A stretch of 64,000 bases of DNA from Mucilaginibacter sp. UR6-1 (GTDB lineage Bacteria > Bacteroidota > Bacteroidia > Sphingobacteriales > Sphingobacteriaceae), in NCBI RefSeq assembly GCF_020880975.1, contig NZ_JAJIWP010000002.1, forward strand, positions 744,001 through 808,000, written 5' to 3'. The position numbers and the translations under genes were made by a program. Every line of letters starts with the position of its first letter. The first letter of the stretch is position 1. The notes under the pieces are model-generated. The model was not told where the DNA came from. It did not search any database and was given only the letters and a program-made list of their open reading frames with translations. Of the stretch, positions 62,536-64,000 are shown one piece after another.

Positions 62536-63117
62536 ATGGATAACAACACATTTTCAACCATATCAACCGTAATTAAAACCCGCCGTACTATTAAGCCGGG
62601 CACAATGAACGGTCAAAAAATTCCAAACGGGCATATCGCCGCTATACTTGAACTGGCCGACTGGGCACCAACCCACGCCTTTACCGAGCCATGGCGCTTT
62701 GTGATCTATGAAGATCCGACCGTATTTTGTAAGCAACACGCCGAATTATACAAAACACATACTCCGGCCGAAAACTTTAAGGAGGCTACTTATACCAATC
62801 TGCAAAATATTGGTAATAATGCATCGCATGTGGTAATCGCTGTCATGAAGCGCGGCAGCAACCCTAATATTCCGGCCCTTGAAGAGGTTGCGGCAGCATC
62901 AGCGGCTGTACAAAACATTTTGCTGGCTGCAACATCGTTAAACATCGGTTCATTTTGGAGCACCGGCGGCATGACGCTTAAACCGGCCATGAAGAATTTT
63001 TTGGAGCTTGCCGAAGAAGATGCTGTGCTTGGTTTGCTTTACTTAGGTTATACTGATAACCAGCCCGAAGGCAGACGCGTAACCCCGCTTGAAGAAAAAG
63101 TAAAATGGGTAAAATAA
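62536..63117 (+). CDS. Nitroreductase family protein
   Basis: A 193-residue FMN-dependent oxidoreductase of the nitroreductase fold. The N-terminal KTRRTIKPG binds the FMN phosphate, LADWAPTHAFTEPWRFVIYE is the usual core, and LAATSLNIGSFWSTGG is the second FMN-side block. Such enzymes reduce nitro, quinone or flavin-like compounds with NAD(P)H. Substrate cannot be told. It is a single gene followed by a perfect hairpin; a weak -7-like TTAATTTGC lies about 30 bp before the ATG. Confidence 0.88.
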   Translation: MDNNTFSTISTVIKTRRTIKPGTMNGQKIPNGHIAAILELADWAPTHAFTEPWRFVIYEDPTVFCKQHAELYKTHTPAENFKEATYTNLQNIGNNASHVVIAVMKRGSNPNIPALEEVAAASAAVQNILLAATSLNIGSFWSTGGMTLKPAMKNFLELAEEDAVLGLLYLGYTDNQPEGRRVTPLEEKVKWVK

Positions 63118-63144
63118 CGCTGTTGGTATAACTGATTGATCTTA

Positions 63145-63183
63145 AATAGCTTTAAAAGAAATTTTATTTCTTTTAAAGCTATT
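63145..63183. terminator. Perfect 17-bp hairpin after the nitroreductase gene
   Basis: Arms AATAGCTTTAAAAGAAA and its exact complement around five bases (TTTTA). AT-rich, 28 bp after the stop codon; likely a weak terminator or mRNA stabiliser. Confidence 0.7.
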
Positions 63184-63220
63184 GTGTTATTGGGGTGACA
63201 ATAAAGCAGCCATTTATACG

Positions 63221-63228
63221 TATATTTG
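63221..63228 (+). promoter_or_regulatory. Bacteroidota -7 element before the L,D-transpeptidase-like gene
   Basis: TATATTTG fits TAnnTTTG exactly, 85 bp upstream of the ATG at 63313. No -33 TTG at the usual distance. Confidence 0.4.
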
Positions 63229-63312
63229 TATAACAATTTGTAATTATACAATCCTTTCTAACCTAAATCTCGACGCTTTTAAAATTATTAACTGAACTAA
63301 TTTTAATTGAAT

Positions 63313-64000
63313 ATGAGAAAATATTTTTTGTGGGTAGCCTGCACTATTTTGATCGTGTTTTCAATAGGTTTTATTAGTTGGAGCCCTGCTTCAATCAATC
63401 ATAAAACCAATACAGTTAAGGTTACCTCAACTACAAAACATGCTGCTACGCTTAGCGAATTATACGGGCAATATGTTACCGATATTTATAATAACGCGCA
63501 GCTACAGCTAACCGGTATGGATGCCCTTGTTTTTCAGAAAGCGATAACAGGTTACATCAATCTTAAAATTGCACACAAACTGCCTGAGAATAGTAATGTA
63601 ATTACAGTGGTTGATTTTAATAAATCCAGCCGCGATAAACGTATGTGGATCATTGATGTAGCAGCCAAGAAATTATTGTTAAACACATGGGTTTCGCACG
63701 GGCAGGGTAGTGGTGATGATATGGCGACAGCATTTTCAAACACTGAACATTCGCATCAAAGTAGTTTAGGCTTTTATGTTACCGATGGTGTTTATATTGG
63801 TAAACATGGCCGGTCATTAAAACTTGATGGCATGGATGCCGGTTTCAACAGCAATGCCCGTCAGCGTGCTATTGTTGTACATGCTGCTGATTATGTGAGC
63901 CAGGCATCAATTAACCAGTTAGGCCGTTTAGGCCGCAGCCATGGTTGTCCTGCTGTATCGCCCGAAGTGTGCGAAACGGTTATCAACACCATTAAAGGAA
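63313..64000 (+). CDS. Murein L,D-transpeptidase catalytic-domain protein (YkuD_2-like), cut by window end
   Basis: The frame is open to the last base, so the C-terminus lies outside the window. From the ATG at 63313 it begins with a signal anchor (MRKYFLWVACTILIVFSIG). LSELYGQYVTDIYNNAQLQL and YVTDGVYIGKHGRSLKL lead to the catalytic region RAIVVHAADYVS and GRSHGCPAVSPE, whose Cys within SHGCPAVS is the L,D-transpeptidase nucleophile. This layout is the YkuD_2/murein L,D-transpeptidase catalytic-domain family of Bacteroidota. It acts on the peptide part of peptidoglycan in the periplasm. About 229 codons are visible. Confidence 0.85.
   Translation, partial: MRKYFLWVACTILIVFSIGFISWSPASINHKTNTVKVTSTTKHAATLSELYGQYVTDIYNNAQLQLTGMDALVFQKAITGYINLKIAHKLPENSNVITVVDFNKSSRDKRMWIIDVAAKKLLLNTWVSHGQGSGDDMATAFSNTEHSHQSSLGFYVTDGVYIGKHGRSLKLDGMDAGFNSNARQRAIVVHAADYVSQASINQLGRLGRSHGCPAVSPEVCETVINTIKG

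Overview
The window looks like a chromosomal segment of a Sphingobacteriaceae member (Bacteroidota), most like Mucilaginibacter or Pedobacter. This is a judgement from gene content, not from a search. The signs are an extended NusB of about 315 residues, DUF1573 lipoproteins, a DUF3276 PUR-type protein, a hybrid kinase/AraC regulator, a DUF5522 microprotein, DUF4199 and DUF3943 proteins, a fused E1 alpha/beta dehydrogenase, the -7 element TAnnTTTG upstream of several genes, and no obvious Shine-Dalgarno sites. No tRNA, rRNA, CRISPR array, insertion sequence or phage gene was seen.

Layout. 1-5.1 kb: carbohydrate genes (the end of a GH43 arabinanase, a Tat-exported sugar isomerase/epimerase, and a ThuA / sugar dehydrogenase / PKD / cytochrome c fusion). 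5.1-8.2 kb: secreted proteins on the minus strand, including a papain-like peptidase and a DUF885 protein. 8.2-13.7 kb: repeats, ychF, mgtE, a Crp-type regulator, a membrane protein, a SMI1/KNR4 orphan and a PUR-type protein. 13.8-20.2 kb: an ABC exporter divergent from the housekeeping run nusB, DUF1573, yajC, ybbR-like, coaE, beta-CASP hydrolase, DUF5522, with tightly coupled junctions. 20.3-22 kb: MarR, ZIP and PAP2 genes. 22.2-23.5 kb: an AT-rich two-gene cassette whose proteins share a G-x-N-S-x-N-I-Q-x-G-R-D motif. 23.8-28.6 kb: glmM, a cysteine desulfurase, an acidic protein and small secreted proteins. 28.7-36.7 kb: an orphan hybrid regulator, an M28 peptidase, a membrane-tethered LuxR regulator with DUF4199, and DUF3943.

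36.9-50.3 kb is the most distinctive part. It is a collinear, overlapping cluster: an HD phosphohydrolase fused to a Pycsar-type membrane effector domain, polyphosphate kinase, an SdiA-regulated-type lipoprotein, a PAP2 phosphatase, a calcineurin-like phosphatase fused to an unusual kinase-like region and an outer-membrane barrel, a large GAF protein, and a second kinase-like/barrel paralogue whose start codon lies in a perfect 17-bp hairpin. The common theme is phosphate and phosphoryl chemistry from cytoplasm to outer membrane.

50.5-64 kb: a LacI regulator, an MscS-type channel, an M16 peptidase pair with a repeat array between them, an inverted pair of intergenic repeats, guaB, a second DUF1573 protein, a fused 2-oxoacid dehydrogenase E1, a frameshifted secreted-protein remnant, a nitroreductase and the start of an L,D-transpeptidase.

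The best candidates for something undescribed are the paired-motif cassette (22.2-23.5 kb), the kinase-like/outer-membrane-barrel proteins (41.7-50.3 kb) and the HD-PycTM/ppk1 pair (36.9-40.2 kb).
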